A stretch of 64,000 nt of DNA from Noviherbaspirillum saxi (GTDB lineage: Bacteria; Pseudomonadota; Gammaproteobacteria; Burkholderiales; Burkholderiaceae_D), in the NCBI RefSeq assembly GCF_003591035.1, contig NZ_QYUO01000002.1, positions 1,488,001 to 1,552,000 on the forward strand, read 5' to 3'. The notes under the pieces were generated by a model. That model worked only from the letters and a program-made list of their open reading frames with translations, searched no databases and had not been told where the DNA came from. Shown piece by piece: positions 8,881-17,949 of this stretch. Made by a program: the position numbers and the translations under genes. Numbering within the stretch: the stretch's first letter is position 1; every line of letters starts with the position of its first letter.

Positions 8881-11220
8881 TTATACCGACATGTCCTGCA
8901 GCTTTCCCGCCCCGAACAACAGCGACTCAACCGCGCGTTCGAACACCGGCGCATACTCCAGCGGCAGCACCATTTCCTCGCGCAGTGCGTCGAGCAGCGA
9001 AGCGAAACTGAACAGGACAAGACCGGCGTCGTTCTCCTGCCTGAACAGATAGAGCGAACGATGGGTGCTGATCCAGACCAGCTGACCCGGCGTGCCGGCG
9101 CCGTCGTGCATGAACTGGACACGCGTGCCAAGCAGATAGGTTTGCGCGAGAAAATCCCGATCGGCTGCAGATGTGCCGCCGATACCCGCATCCAGATGCT
9201 GCCGGGCCACGACACCGCGCTTGCCGAATACGTCTTCGATGACCGACGCCCGTGGTTGCGGTGGATCGGCAAGGCTCCAGGTAACCCTCTCCCACGACAC
9301 GACAAGCCGCGCAAACGGCTGGCGGAGTTCGTCGAGTGAAACCGTTTCCGCATCCTTCGTCTTTGCGACACCGCGCAATACCTGAGTGTGCAGTTCGATC
9401 AGGGTATCGAGCATTTCCTTGGCTTCATCATCCGGCAACTGAATCAGATTGAGCGCATCGCGAAAGCGTTTGACCAGCCCTGGCAACATTCGCATCAAGG
9501 CAGCGCGGTCCGCCGGATTCTGCTTCTCTTGTATGCTCCACAACAACTCGGGCAAGACGTTGCGATACTGCTGAGCCAAGCTTTCGGGCCCATCGGCAGA
9601 GGTTCTGCTTTCCACATCCTTCCACGCCGCATGCACCAGCACATGCGGCCATACGCGGATGACGAAATCCGAAATCCGTTTGTCCGCGTTAAGCGGCAGC
9701 AGCACTTCGCACAGGGCATCCATCGTATTGCTGAGCAGGATGCTGAATTTTTCCGCCGCCTCGACCGCCTCGATTGCTTGCGTTGCCCGGCTGTCGTCGT
9801 GGCGCACGAAATCGACCAGGAAGCTTTCGAACTGCTGCAGGGTGTCGGCAAAGATCGACACATCGGCGTCGAATTCGGCCAGGATGCGGCTGACGATACG
9901 ATCGAATTCCGCAGCCAGGCGGGCGCCGTCCGGCGAAGCCGGATCGACCGATACCGCCGCCGAACTCATCCGGTTCAGCAGGAGCCGGGCCGGATGGGTT
10001 TCGTCGTGCATGAGTTCCGGTTCGATCACCGCTGCCTTGAGAATGGGAATCTGCAGACGCCCGATGTGCCGCCGCAGTTCAGCAGGAATCTGTTCGTCGT
10101 CAAGGATGATATCGAACAGCATTGCCACCACATCGACCGTCATCCGCTCCATCACCGACGCTTTTTGCAGGTCCATGCGTTCGCATACCTGCGCCAGCCG
10201 GGGCGGCGTCGCGTTCGCTTGCGGGGTGGGCGCTTCTTCCCGCGCGGCGGCGCTCTGGTAATCGCTTAGCTGGCGCACCAAAGAATTGACTGGCGCGACC
10301 GGCTCGCTTCGGGCTCTTGGCGGCTCGCTTCCAGGCGGAAAAAAGGATCGGGAGGGAACAAACATCTTGCGTAGAAAGTCCTGCACCGTCGCCGGATTTT
10401 CGCCAGACACTGCACCGGGTGCTGCTCCTGCGTATGCATTCATGCCGGCCGGTATGTTCTGCATGGCTTCCAGTATGCGTTGCAGGCCCGGCATGAGTTT
10501 CGCACTGAATTGCGCTGCAGCGTCATTGCCAGCGCCGGGCGCGCCGAAATAGCGCTGGGTATGCGCATGGCGCGATCGCTGCATGGTGAACTTGCCGCGC
10601 AGGCCCGAGGCTTCGAACACGTCGCGGATGGATTGGTAATAACCCGGAAGATGCGGCACCAGCGCGTTGGCGATGTGATCGAACAGCATCCGCGAATTAG
10701 CTTCGTCGGCCGCGGTTTCCTTGATGGCTTCGTACAAGGCGCGTGCCAGCAGATAGGGGCGAAACGGATTCTCGCGCTCTTTCGCTTCGTGGTGCCCATG
10801 GATCTGGGCAATGATCACATTAAGCCGGCCTATGCTTTCCTCGTTGGCATCGCGCATGCGCTCGGCCAGGCGTCCGACTTCAATTTGATGGTTCACCGCT
10901 TCGTCGTCGATGAGCGATAGCTCGTCGGCGGTAAGCTTGCGCATGCCCGGCCGCAAATCAACGAACATGGTCTGCATCGCCCGCTCCAGGCTGGCTCTGA
11001 ATCGCGTATCTATGCAACGCAGAAAAACGTTGCCGTCCTGCCGGATGAAATGGCGTACGCCGGTCAGGGCGGAGTGGTCCAGGCCGGACCTGGCCTTTGC
11101 CAGAGTTTCAACAATATTCTTGTCGGCGTCCTGCATTGCCCGCTGAGCCGCGGCGAGAAAGCCTATCTGTGCACGGTCCTGTGCGGACTGAAGAAGACGC
11201 TTGTATTCGGTTTCTGCCAT
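8881..11220 (-). CDS. DUF1631 family protein
   Basis: This 779-residue protein matches the DUF1631 family, which is typical of beta- and gammaproteobacteria and has been mislabelled thymidine phosphorylase in databases; its function is unknown. The ATG at 11220 has GGAAG seven bases upstream. The sequence is largely alpha-helical, with no membrane segment or signal peptide, a Pro/Ala-rich linker at about 255-345 and a C-terminal part (about 690-775) with PilZ-like flavour (LGTRVQFMHDG, GQLVWIS). A PilZ-type tail would suggest cyclic-di-GMP binding; that is inference. It ends shortly after repeats R1 and R2 and is divergent from neither neighbour. Confidence 0.85.
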   Translation of the reverse strand: MAETEYKRLLQSAQDRAQIGFLAAAQRAMQDADKNIVETLAKARSGLDHSALTGVRHFIRQDGNVFLRCIDTRFRASLERAMQTMFVDLRPGMRKLTADELSLIDDEAVNHQIEVGRLAERMRDANEESIGRLNVIIAQIHGHHEAKERENPFRPYLLARALYEAIKETAADEANSRMLFDHIANALVPHLPGYYQSIRDVFEASGLRGKFTMQRSRHAHTQRYFGAPGAGNDAAAQFSAKLMPGLQRILEAMQNIPAGMNAYAGAAPGAVSGENPATVQDFLRKMFVPSRSFFPPGSEPPRARSEPVAPVNSLVRQLSDYQSAAAREEAPTPQANATPPRLAQVCERMDLQKASVMERMTVDVVAMLFDIILDDEQIPAELRRHIGRLQIPILKAAVIEPELMHDETHPARLLLNRMSSAAVSVDPASPDGARLAAEFDRIVSRILAEFDADVSIFADTLQQFESFLVDFVRHDDSRATQAIEAVEAAEKFSILLSNTMDALCEVLLPLNADKRISDFVIRVWPHVLVHAAWKDVESRTSADGPESLAQQYRNVLPELLWSIQEKQNPADRAALMRMLPGLVKRFRDALNLIQLPDDEAKEMLDTLIELHTQVLRGVAKTKDAETVSLDELRQPFARLVVSWERVTWSLADPPQPRASVIEDVFGKRGVVARQHLDAGIGGTSAADRDFLAQTYLLGTRVQFMHDGAGTPGQLVWISTHRSLYLFRQENDAGLVLFSFASLLDALREEMVLPLEYAPVFERAVESLLFGAGKLQDMSV

Positions 11221-11332
11221 ACCGATGCTTCCAGGAATGCAATGCCTCTATATTATTCGCAATTCTTCCCGAATAGCAGCCTGTTTTGGTAGAACAACCC
11301 TTGCTGTTGACAATCGTCCTCAGTTGACATTT

Positions 11333-12049
11333 TTAGTCGGGAACGAGCAACGCCAGCTGATCGGCTTCCAGGAAGGTCCATTCGCCTTCTTCCAGCCCAA
11401 GGCCATCCAGGCTGAGGCGGCCTATCATGGTTCTCTGTAGCGCCTCGCAATGGTTGCCCGCCGCGGCCAGCATTCTCTTGACCTGATGGTATTTGCCCTG
11501 CTCCAGCACGATTTCGATACGATGTTCATCAAGCTTTTTGCAGGACACGGCGGCCAGCGGCGCCGGCTCGTCATGCAATTGAACGCCGCCCAGCAACTGC
11601 TGCACCAGCGCATCGGTGACCGGCGCGTGGGTGGTCGCCGTGTACAGCTTCGGCACGTGCCGGCGGGGAGACGACTGGGCGTGGATGAAGGCGCCATCGT
11701 CCGACATCAGGAGCAGGCCGGTCGTATCGTGATCGAGCCGTCCAACCGGCTGAACGTCGCGCCAGGTAAATTGTTCGGGCAACAATGTCAGTACGCCGGG
11801 ATGGTGGCTGGGTTTGCGCGAGCATTCGAAATTCGCCGGCTTGTTGAGGGCGATATAGACATGCTCCCGATAGTCCCAGGTTTCATCGAAAATCGTGAAG
11901 GACAGGCCGGCGGTCTCGAAACCGGCGCGGTAATCGGTGATGACTTCGCCGCCCACGGCCACTTCACCATCAGCGATCAATTCTCGGCACCATTTGCGGG
12001 TGCCGAAGCCCTGCGATTGCAGGATACGGTCTAGGCTCATTTTGCTCAT
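11333..12049 (-). CDS. rsuA: 16S rRNA pseudouridine synthase, RsuA type
   Basis: The enzyme isomerises one uridine of 16S rRNA (position 516 in E. coli) to pseudouridine. It has an N-terminal S4 RNA-binding domain (about residues 3-60) and the catalytic motif GRLDHDTTGLLL (about 102-113) containing the essential aspartate. The length, 238 residues, fits the family. The ATG at 12049 is used; a second ATG three codons in, at 12040, is equally possible because no strong ribosome site decides it. It is transcribed away from the gene starting at 12160, sharing a promoter region of about 110 bases. Confidence 0.9.
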   Translation of the reverse strand: MSKMSLDRILQSQGFGTRKWCRELIADGEVAVGGEVITDYRAGFETAGLSFTIFDETWDYREHVYIALNKPANFECSRKPSHHPGVLTLLPEQFTWRDVQPVGRLDHDTTGLLLMSDDGAFIHAQSSPRRHVPKLYTATTHAPVTDALVQQLLGGVQLHDEPAPLAAVSCKKLDEHRIEIVLEQGKYHQVKRMLAAAGNHCEALQRTMIGRLSLDGLGLEEGEWTFLEADQLALLVPD

Positions 12050-12159
12050 GGCGGAACTCTACCAGAAGCGCCCGCATTCGACGTTGCCTACGTGACTACG
12101 GCCCTGTACAACGGTTATTATCATGGCTAATCTTTTACGGGCTTCACCAGCCAGTTTCC

Positions 12160-12657
12160 ATGCCAATTGCGCACGAACCTCTTGTCGACGCGGGCCATGC
12201 GGATTTCCTGCAGTGCGGGATCTCGATCTGCATAGGCGCCTGCGACCGCGACCTGACACCGACGCTGGCACGCGGCACCGGTTGCCGCGTGGCGCCGGAC
12301 CGGCGCACCGTTACGGTTTTTCTGTCCGCCACCCAGGGCGCGCTGGTGCTGCGGGCGGTGCGCGACAACGGCGTGATATCGGTGGTGTTCAGCCAGCCCT
12401 CCACCCACAAGACGGTGCAGCTCAAAGGCCGCGATACCGCCGTGGCGGGTCTGCAGCCGGGCGATGCCGACATCATCGGCCGCTACCGCGACGCATTCGC
12501 ACGCGAGCTTGAGCCGCTGGGCTTCGGCGAAGTGCTGATCCAGACCCTGCTGGCGTGTCCGCCAGCCGATCTGGTCGGCCTGACATTTACGCCTTGCGAA
12601 GCGTATTCACAGACACCCGGGCCAAAAGCCGGCGAACCGCTGAAGGCGGATACATGA
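12160..12657 (+). CDS. FMN-binding split-barrel (pyridoxamine phosphate oxidase-like) protein
   Basis: The 165-residue product resembles the pyridoxamine 5'-phosphate oxidase-like superfamily, a split-barrel fold that binds FMN or haem, but the exact function is unknown. It starts at the ATG at 12160, which has no clear ribosome site. Its stop overlaps the next gene's ATG by the ATGA arrangement at 12654-12657, so the two are translationally coupled. Both carry the same fold type, suggesting a functional pair, possibly in redox sensing; this is inference. Confidence 0.65.
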   Translation: MPIAHEPLVDAGHADFLQCGISICIGACDRDLTPTLARGTGCRVAPDRRTVTVFLSATQGALVLRAVRDNGVISVVFSQPSTHKTVQLKGRDTAVAGLQPGDADIIGRYRDAFARELEPLGFGEVLIQTLLACPPADLVGLTFTPCEAYSQTPGPKAGEPLKADT

Positions 12658-13991
12658 CGCTCAAAGTCGACGCCATCCGCGAATGCCTGGAAGGCGTGAT
12701 TCCGGGAACGATGGCGACCGCCTCGCCGGACGGCACACCCAACGTCGCCTATCTATCCCAGGTCCAATTCGTCGACAGCGACCATGTCGCGCTGTCCTAT
12801 CAGTTTTTCAACAAGACGCGGCAAAACATCATGGCCAATCCTCGGGCCGCGCTCATCGTAACCAATCCGGTCACGGTCATGCAATACCGCCTGTCACTGG
12901 AATATCTGCGTACCGAGACTTCCGGGCCGCTGTTCGAAAGCATGAAGGCCAAACTGGCCGGAATCGCTTCCCATACCGGGATGAGCGGCGTGTTCCGCCT
13001 GCTCGGAGCCGACGTATTCCGGGTTCATTCGATCCAGCCGGTGCCGGGACAGACTTTGCCTGCGCCTCCGCCGCATCGAAACCTGTTGTCGGCGCTGCGC
13101 AATTGCAGCGAACGCCTGGCCGCCTGTGCCGACCTGGAAAAGCTGCTTGCCGAAACTCTGGCTTGCCTGAAGCAACAGTTCGGCATCGAGCACACGATGA
13201 TCCTGATGCTGGACCAGGCAACCCGCCGCCTTTACACGGTTGCCAGCCACGGTTATGACGCGTCGGGGGTCGGTTCCGAAATTCCCTTGGGCGAAGGCGT
13301 GATCGGTGTCGCCGCGCGCGAGTGCACGCCGATCCGGATCAGCCACATGAATGCCGAGTACGGCTACAGTCGAGCGGTGCGCGAAAGCACGGCGGGGAGC
13401 GACTGGGCCTCGGCCCTTGAGACGGAAATTCCATTACCCGGCCTGCGCGCGCCGCGCAGCCAGCTCGCGGTTCCCATCGTCGGCGGTGCGCGGCTGCTGG
13501 GCATCCTGTATGTGGAAAGCCCGCAAGACCTGCGGTTCACGTATGACGATGAAGATGCGCTGGTCAGCCTGGCACGGCAACTCGGAATGACGATCCATCT
13601 GCTGCAGATGGCGGCGGATGCCTCCGAAGAAACGTCGCATCCGGTGCAGGCCGCGACGCGGCCACATGGCCTGCCCCTGGCCGTCCGCCACTTCGCCGGC
13701 AACGACTCGATCTTCCTTGGCGACGATTATCTGATCAAGGGTGTCGCGGGCTCGATTTTCTGGACCTTGCTGCGTGACTATACCGACAAGGGACGCACGG
13801 AATTCACCAATCGTGAGCTTCGTCTTGATGGCCGCATACGCTTACCGGATGTCAGCGACAATCTGGAAGCACGCTTGCTGCTGCTGGGCAAGCGCCTGGT
13901 TGAACATGAAGCCGCGATCCGTATCGAAAAAACCGGACGCGGCCGCTTTCGTCTGCGAGTCGATCGGCCGGTCCATCTGCGTGCCGAGTAA
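12654..13991 (+). CDS. Split-barrel / GAF domain regulatory protein
   Basis: From the ATG at 12654 the product has 445 residues. The N-terminal 140 residues form a pyridoxamine phosphate oxidase-like split barrel (GTMATASPDGTPNVAYLSQV). A GAF domain follows at about 150-325 (FGIEHTMILMLD, IPLGEGVIGVAA, SQLAVPIVGG). The last 90 residues (FLGDDYLIKGVAGSIFWTLL onwards) look like a compact winged-helix-type module also seen at the end of some bacterial cyclases and regulators. There is no GGDEF, kinase or other output enzyme. It is probably a cytosolic sensor protein. Coupled to the preceding gene. Confidence in the domains is high and in function low. Confidence 0.75.
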   Translation: MTLKVDAIRECLEGVIPGTMATASPDGTPNVAYLSQVQFVDSDHVALSYQFFNKTRQNIMANPRAALIVTNPVTVMQYRLSLEYLRTETSGPLFESMKAKLAGIASHTGMSGVFRLLGADVFRVHSIQPVPGQTLPAPPPHRNLLSALRNCSERLAACADLEKLLAETLACLKQQFGIEHTMILMLDQATRRLYTVASHGYDASGVGSEIPLGEGVIGVAARECTPIRISHMNAEYGYSRAVRESTAGSDWASALETEIPLPGLRAPRSQLAVPIVGGARLLGILYVESPQDLRFTYDDEDALVSLARQLGMTIHLLQMAADASEETSHPVQAATRPHGLPLAVRHFAGNDSIFLGDDYLIKGVAGSIFWTLLRDYTDKGRTEFTNRELRLDGRIRLPDVSDNLEARLLLLGKRLVEHEAAIRIEKTGRGRFRLRVDRPVHLRAE

Positions 13992-14008
13992 TGCCTGCAG
14001 GAACGAGG

Positions 14009-14030
14009 CATTCAGTCTTCATTCAGTCTT
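14009..14030. promoter_or_regulatory. Two tandem 11-bp direct repeats upstream of acoA-like gene
   Basis: CATTCAGTCTT occurs twice in direct succession (14009-14019 and 14020-14030), followed by an A/T-rich stretch. An exact 11-bp period is the usual spacing for OmpR/PhoB-type regulator sites. It lies about 125 bases before the ATG at 14154. Confidence 0.4.
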
Positions 14031-14153
14031 TCTTAAAACTTCACTCAATAAATCCTAAAAATTTCTTAAGCTGCCGCCCGAGTGGTTTCTGCACGCTGCG
14101 GCGCAGTAGACTTCGTCCCCATCGCGAATAACGATTCACATGGAAGGACGACC

Positions 14154-15116
14154 ATGAGCCAGATAATCCAGGATAGCCGTGCGGTATCGATGCTGGAATG
14201 CATGATGCTGATACGGGCTTATGAAGAAAAGATCACTGCATTGCAAGCCGCCGCCGGGGGCGCGGGAACCTGCACATCGGTCGGTCAGGAAGCATCGGCC
14301 GTCGGCGTGGTGCGCGCGCTCAGCACAGACGACCGCATTCTCACCAACCACCGCAGCGCCGGCCATCTGCTGGCGCGCGGCGCGGACCCAGGGCGCCTGT
14401 TTGCCGAAGTCATGGGCCGCAGCACCGGCTATTGCAAGGGCAAGAGCGGTTCGCTGCATATCTCGGCCAAGGAGCTGGGCGTATTGCTGACTTCGACCAT
14501 CGTCGGCGGCGAACTGTCGCTGGCGACCGGGGTCGCGCTGTCGATGTCCATGCTCAAGCAACCGGGTATCGTGGCCTGCTTTTTTGGCGATGGCGCAGCC
14601 TGCGAAGGCATTTTCCACGAATCGCTCAATCTGGCCTCGGTATGGAAGCTGCCCATCCTTTACGTGTGCGAAAACAACCAGTGGCAAGCCTATGTTCATC
14701 GCAAAGAAACCATGATCGGCGACCATGTGAGCGCATGGGCGAAAAACTATGGGATGGAAAGCCGCACGGTCGACGGCAACGATGTCGAAGCAGTGCATGC
14801 CGCAACCCGCGAAGCCATTGCACGCATTCATGAAACCGGCAAACCCTATCTGCTGGAAACCTATACCTACCGCCTGCGCGGCCATTTCGAACCGGACGAT
14901 CAGGCGTATGTCGCTGCCGACGAACTTGCGCAATGGCGCGAGCGCGACCCGATCGCGCAAATGCAGCAAAAGCTGATCGCGCGCGGCGAAATCAGCCCCA
15001 GCGACATCGCGCAAATGGAAGCCCGGGTCGCCAAAACCATCGCGCAAGCCGCCGAGTTTGCACTCAACTCACCCTTCCCGGCCGCGTCAGAATTGACGAC
15101 CGACGTTTACGCTTAA
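14154..15116 (+). CDS. acoA: Thiamine-pyrophosphate dehydrogenase E1 alpha (acetoin/2-oxoacid type)
   Basis: With the next gene it forms the E1 heterotetramer that decarboxylates acetoin or a 2-oxoacid using thiamine pyrophosphate. The ATG at 14154 follows GGAAGGA. The TPP-binding motif starts GDGAACEGIF and ends in CENNQW about 26 residues later, as expected. The length of 320 residues matches acetoin dehydrogenase alpha subunits better than the longer pyruvate dehydrogenase ones. No E2 or E3 gene follows, which is unusual for these operons. Substrate assignment is by resemblance and moderate; branched-chain or pyruvate use is possible. Confidence 0.8.
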   Translation: MSQIIQDSRAVSMLECMMLIRAYEEKITALQAAAGGAGTCTSVGQEASAVGVVRALSTDDRILTNHRSAGHLLARGADPGRLFAEVMGRSTGYCKGKSGSLHISAKELGVLLTSTIVGGELSLATGVALSMSMLKQPGIVACFFGDGAACEGIFHESLNLASVWKLPILYVCENNQWQAYVHRKETMIGDHVSAWAKNYGMESRTVDGNDVEAVHAATREAIARIHETGKPYLLETYTYRLRGHFEPDDQAYVAADELAQWRERDPIAQMQQKLIARGEISPSDIAQMEARVAKTIAQAAEFALNSPFPAASELTTDVYA

Positions 15117-15127
15117 GGAGCCGCGCC

Positions 15128-16126
15128 ATGTCCCAGATCACCGTCAACGAAGCGATTACCCAGGCGCTGGCCGAAGAAATGCGGCGCGATCCGCGCGTAC
15201 TGATGTTCGGCGAAGGCGTCGCCACCAAACGCCAGGACCTGCTTGCCGAATTCGGCGGCCAACGCGTGCGCAACACGCCGCTGGCCGAAGGCATCATCGC
15301 CGGCACCGCAGCAGGCGCTGCCGCAACCGGACTGCGTCCCGTGGTCGATCTGCTGTTTGCGCCCTTTCTGTGCTTTGCCATGGATGAGATCGTCAACAGC
15401 GCAGGCAAGCTGCGTTACATCTCGGGCGGGCAGTTCGCATTTCCGATGGTCGTCATCGCGATGACCGGCAGCGGATGGACCGTGGGCGCGCAGCACAACC
15501 ACAATCTCGAGGCCTGGTTCGTCCACAGTCCCGGCCTGAAAGTCGTCATGCCTTCGAATGCAGCCGATTTCAAAGGCCTGCTGAAGTCGGCGATCCGCGA
15601 TGACAATCCGGTGCTGTTCTTCGTCGACATGGCGCTCGGCCATGTCCCCGGCGAGGTGCAGGATGACGAACAGTTGGTCCCGCTGGGGCGGGCGGCGATC
15701 GCACGCGAAGGCAAGGATGTCACCATCATCTCCTACGCGAAAATGGTCAATACCTGTCTGGAGGCAGCCGAACAGCTTGCGGAGCAAGGCATCTCGGCCG
15801 AAGTGATCGATCTGCGCTCGCTCAAGCCGCTGGATGAAGAAGCGATCCTGCGTTCGGCACGCAAGACCGGGCGGGTCCTGATCGTGCATGAAGCGAGCCG
15901 CATGTGCGGCGTGGGTGCCGAAGTCAGCGCGATCATTACCGAGCATGCCTTCGATGCCTTGAAAGCGCCCATCATCCGTCTGACCGGTCCGGATGCGCCC
16001 GCGCCGTCGAGTTATATGCTGGAGCAGGCTTTCATGCCGCAGCCGGATGCGGTCGTCGTCAGCGTCGCAAAGCTGATGGGCCCGATTGCGCTGCGCGGCC
16101 ACGCTCGTGAAGCCGTCAATGCCTGA
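15128..16126 (+). CDS. acoB: Thiamine-pyrophosphate dehydrogenase E1 beta (acetoin/2-oxoacid type)
   Basis: The 332-residue product is the transketolase-like beta partner of the alpha subunit 11 bases upstream. The ATG at 15128 has AAGGAG before it. Family motifs include FGEGVATKRQD near residue 25, NTPLAEGIIAGTAAGAA and the C-terminal transketolase domain (VTIISYAKMV, EVIDLRSLKPLD). These subunits need a dihydrolipoamide acyltransferase partner to complete the reaction, which must be encoded elsewhere. The next gene starts 37 bases downstream on the same strand, so it may share the transcript. Confidence 0.85.
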   Translation: MSQITVNEAITQALAEEMRRDPRVLMFGEGVATKRQDLLAEFGGQRVRNTPLAEGIIAGTAAGAAATGLRPVVDLLFAPFLCFAMDEIVNSAGKLRYISGGQFAFPMVVIAMTGSGWTVGAQHNHNLEAWFVHSPGLKVVMPSNAADFKGLLKSAIRDDNPVLFFVDMALGHVPGEVQDDEQLVPLGRAAIAREGKDVTIISYAKMVNTCLEAAEQLAEQGISAEVIDLRSLKPLDEEAILRSARKTGRVLIVHEASRMCGVGAEVSAIITEHAFDALKAPIIRLTGPDAPAPSSYMLEQAFMPQPDAVVVSVAKLMGPIALRGHAREAVNA

Positions 16127-16163
16127 TCACTTCATCTTTACCGTCATTACACAAGAGGATGCC

Positions 16164-16571
16164 ATGCAAACCACTACCCCCGCCCTGCCCGCCTTTTCCC
16201 GTGTAGGAGTCATCTGGCTCAAGCTCGCCGTGGTCTACCTGATCATCGGCGTCGCAATGGGCATCATGATGGGCGCAAGCAAAAACTTCGCGCTGCGACC
16301 GGTCCACGCCCACGTCAATTTGCTCGGCTGGGCGACGATGGCGCTGGCTGGCCTGATTTACAGCGTGTTTCCGGATGCGGGTGAAAGCAAGCTGGCACGC
16401 GTTCACTTTTGGCTGGCCAATATCTCGCTTCCGGTCATGGCGGTTTCACTGTCTTTTGTCGTCACCGGCAGTCGCGGCCTGATACCGGTGCTGGCGATGT
16501 CGGAAATCGTCGCCGCGCTTGGCATTGTCGTTTTTGCAGTCAATATTTTCCTGAATCTGAAGACGCGCTGA
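16164..16571 (+). CDS. Small haem-copper-oxidase-subunit-I-like membrane protein
   Basis: The 135-residue product has four predicted membrane helices. The segment RPVHAHVNLLGW after helix 1 resembles the haem-ligand histidine region of cbb3-type CcoN and NorB (compare RPLHTN in the CcoN of this window). Such short proteins are annotated as cytochrome-c-oxidase-like; whether they bind haem is unknown. The ATG at 16164 follows AGAGGA. It lies after the E1 pair and before fnr, near the cbb3 cluster, which fits a role in low-oxygen respiration, but this is inference. Confidence 0.7.
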   Translation: MQTTTPALPAFSRVGVIWLKLAVVYLIIGVAMGIMMGASKNFALRPVHAHVNLLGWATMALAGLIYSVFPDAGESKLARVHFWLANISLPVMAVSLSFVVTGSRGLIPVLAMSEIVAALGIVVFAVNIFLNLKTR

Positions 16572-16797
16572 ATCGTCCTTTCAGCTTCCAGTTTTTGAGA
16601 ATCGGCGGATAAGACAAGTTTGTAGATGCGATGCGGTGCCGGGAGGTCGGGAACCAGACGGCATGCGGATTTGCAGGGAATCGTCGCGATCCATATCGCA
16701 GATGGCACAGCGATTGCATTACCACTGCAAACGGCGGCGACGCCCTGCGGCCAGCAGGACTTCACCGCTCCAAGCAAACTCTGACAGGTCCGCCGAC

Positions 16798-17556
16798 ATG
16801 ATTCCCATACTCGCCCAATCGCCCGCCCCCACATCGCACCGCCAGGAAATGAGCACCCGCTGCTCGGCCTGCAGCATGCATCAGATCTGCCTGCCGACGG
16901 GACTCAAGGAAGCGGACATGGACAGGCTGGACCAGATCATCGGCCGCCGCCGCAAGGTGCCGCGCGACACCCATCTGTACCGCGTCGGCGACCCATTCAC
17001 CAAGCTGTATGCGATTCGCCTCGGTCACTTCAAGACACATCAGGTCAACCCGAACGGCGACCAGCAGGTGACCGGCTTCCAGATGGCCGGCGAATTGCTC
17101 GGCATGGATGCGATCAGTACCGAGCGCCACCATTGCGACGCGATTGCGCTGGAAGACAGCGAAGTCTGCGAGATTCCGTTTTCGCGGCTGGAAGGCCTGT
17201 TTGGCGAAATGCCGCCGCTGCTGCATCACTTTCACAGGATGATGAGCCAGGAAATCACGCGTGAACAAAGCGTCATGCTCCTGCTCGGCAACATGCGTGC
17301 GGAGCAGCGCTTTGCCGCTTTCCTAACCAATTTGTCGTCGCGTTACTCCGTACGCGGTTACTCGTCGACCAGCTTCCAGTTGCGGATGACGCGCGAGGAA
17401 ATCGGCAACTACCTGGGTTTGACGATTGAAAGCATCAGTCGGCTGCTGTCGAAGTTCAAGAAGCGCGGATGGATCAAAGTCAGCAATCGCGACCTTGAAC
17501 TATTGGAGCCAGGCATGCTGAAGGCGGTCGCCGCAGGAACGCAGACCTGTGCCTAA
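16798..17556 (+). CDS. fnr: FNR/Anr-type oxygen-sensing transcription regulator
   Basis: The CRP/FNR-family protein (252 residues from the ATG at 16798) controls the switch to low-oxygen metabolism. Cys22, Cys25 and Cys31 are spaced C-x2-C-x5-C as in E. coli FNR, and Cys113 is the fourth ligand, so an oxygen-labile 4Fe-4S cluster is expected. A cyclic-nucleotide-like beta barrel follows, then the helix-turn-helix (MTREEIGNYLGLTIESISRL). FNR-type boxes occur upstream of ccoN, hemN and the nitronate monooxygenase gene in this window, giving probable local targets. It converges on the small gene ending at 17577. Confidence 0.95.
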   Translation: MIPILAQSPAPTSHRQEMSTRCSACSMHQICLPTGLKEADMDRLDQIIGRRRKVPRDTHLYRVGDPFTKLYAIRLGHFKTHQVNPNGDQQVTGFQMAGELLGMDAISTERHHCDAIALEDSEVCEIPFSRLEGLFGEMPPLLHHFHRMMSQEITREQSVMLLLGNMRAEQRFAAFLTNLSSRYSVRGYSSTSFQLRMTREEIGNYLGLTIESISRLLSKFKKRGWIKVSNRDLELLEPGMLKAVAAGTQTCA

Positions 17557-17576
17557 ACATCCTGCGGATGCGGCGG

Positions 17577-17816
17577 TCAGAACGGCAATTTTCTGTCGTT
17601 CGGCACCGCATGCAGATAACAAGTCAGCATGCTCGCCAGCGAGCAAAACGCCCAGAAGCAGAAAAAGCCTATTGTGTAAACCGCAAGCGGCGGCACGTCG
17701 ATATGCGTCCCGACCAATGCAAGATCATGCGGATCGAACAAGGAAAAGAAAAAGCCTTCCGCAATAATGGCCACCAGAAACGACGGCCATAACACCACCA
17801 TGATCAATCTTGTCAT
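17577..17816 (-). CDS. Small membrane protein, hypothetical
   Basis: The 79-residue product has two hydrophobic helices (about 5-25 and 45-68) separated by a short acidic loop. The ATG at 17816 has GGAGG eight bases upstream. It is the last gene on the reverse strand in the cbb3 cluster, about 130 bases below fixH, and may be co-transcribed with it. I do not know the function; a role with the oxidase is suggested only by position. Confidence 0.65.
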   Translation of the reverse strand: MTRLIMVVLWPSFLVAIIAEGFFFSLFDPHDLALVGTHIDVPPLAVYTIGFFCFWAFCSLASMLTCYLHAVPNDRKLPF

Positions 17817-17901
17817 TCCGGCATCCTCCGTCTTGCCCGCTGTCCTGCTGTTAAATCGGCACTGTCGATTTCCATTCCGGCTTTAGCAAAAAAGATGCGG
17901 G

Positions 17902-17944
17902 CTTCCCGAAAACGGGAATCCATTCGTAAAACCGGGAATGACGA
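17902..17944. repeat. Degenerate dRS3-like inverted repeat
   Basis: CTTCCCGAAAACGGGAATCC forms a tight hairpin and is followed by CCGGGAATGACGAC, the typical end of GTCATTCCCGG-type repeats. It lies just beyond the stop of fixH and might also act as a terminator. Confidence 0.45.
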
Positions 17945-17949
17945 CAACC

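Noticed and set aside
8881..11220. Thymidine phosphorylase annotation for the DUF1631 gene
   Set aside because: No thymidine phosphorylase motif is present; the label is a known database error for this family.
14040..14153. Sigma-54 promoter before the E1 alpha gene
   Set aside because: GG/GC pairs at the required 12-base spacing were not found, although acetoin operons often have one.
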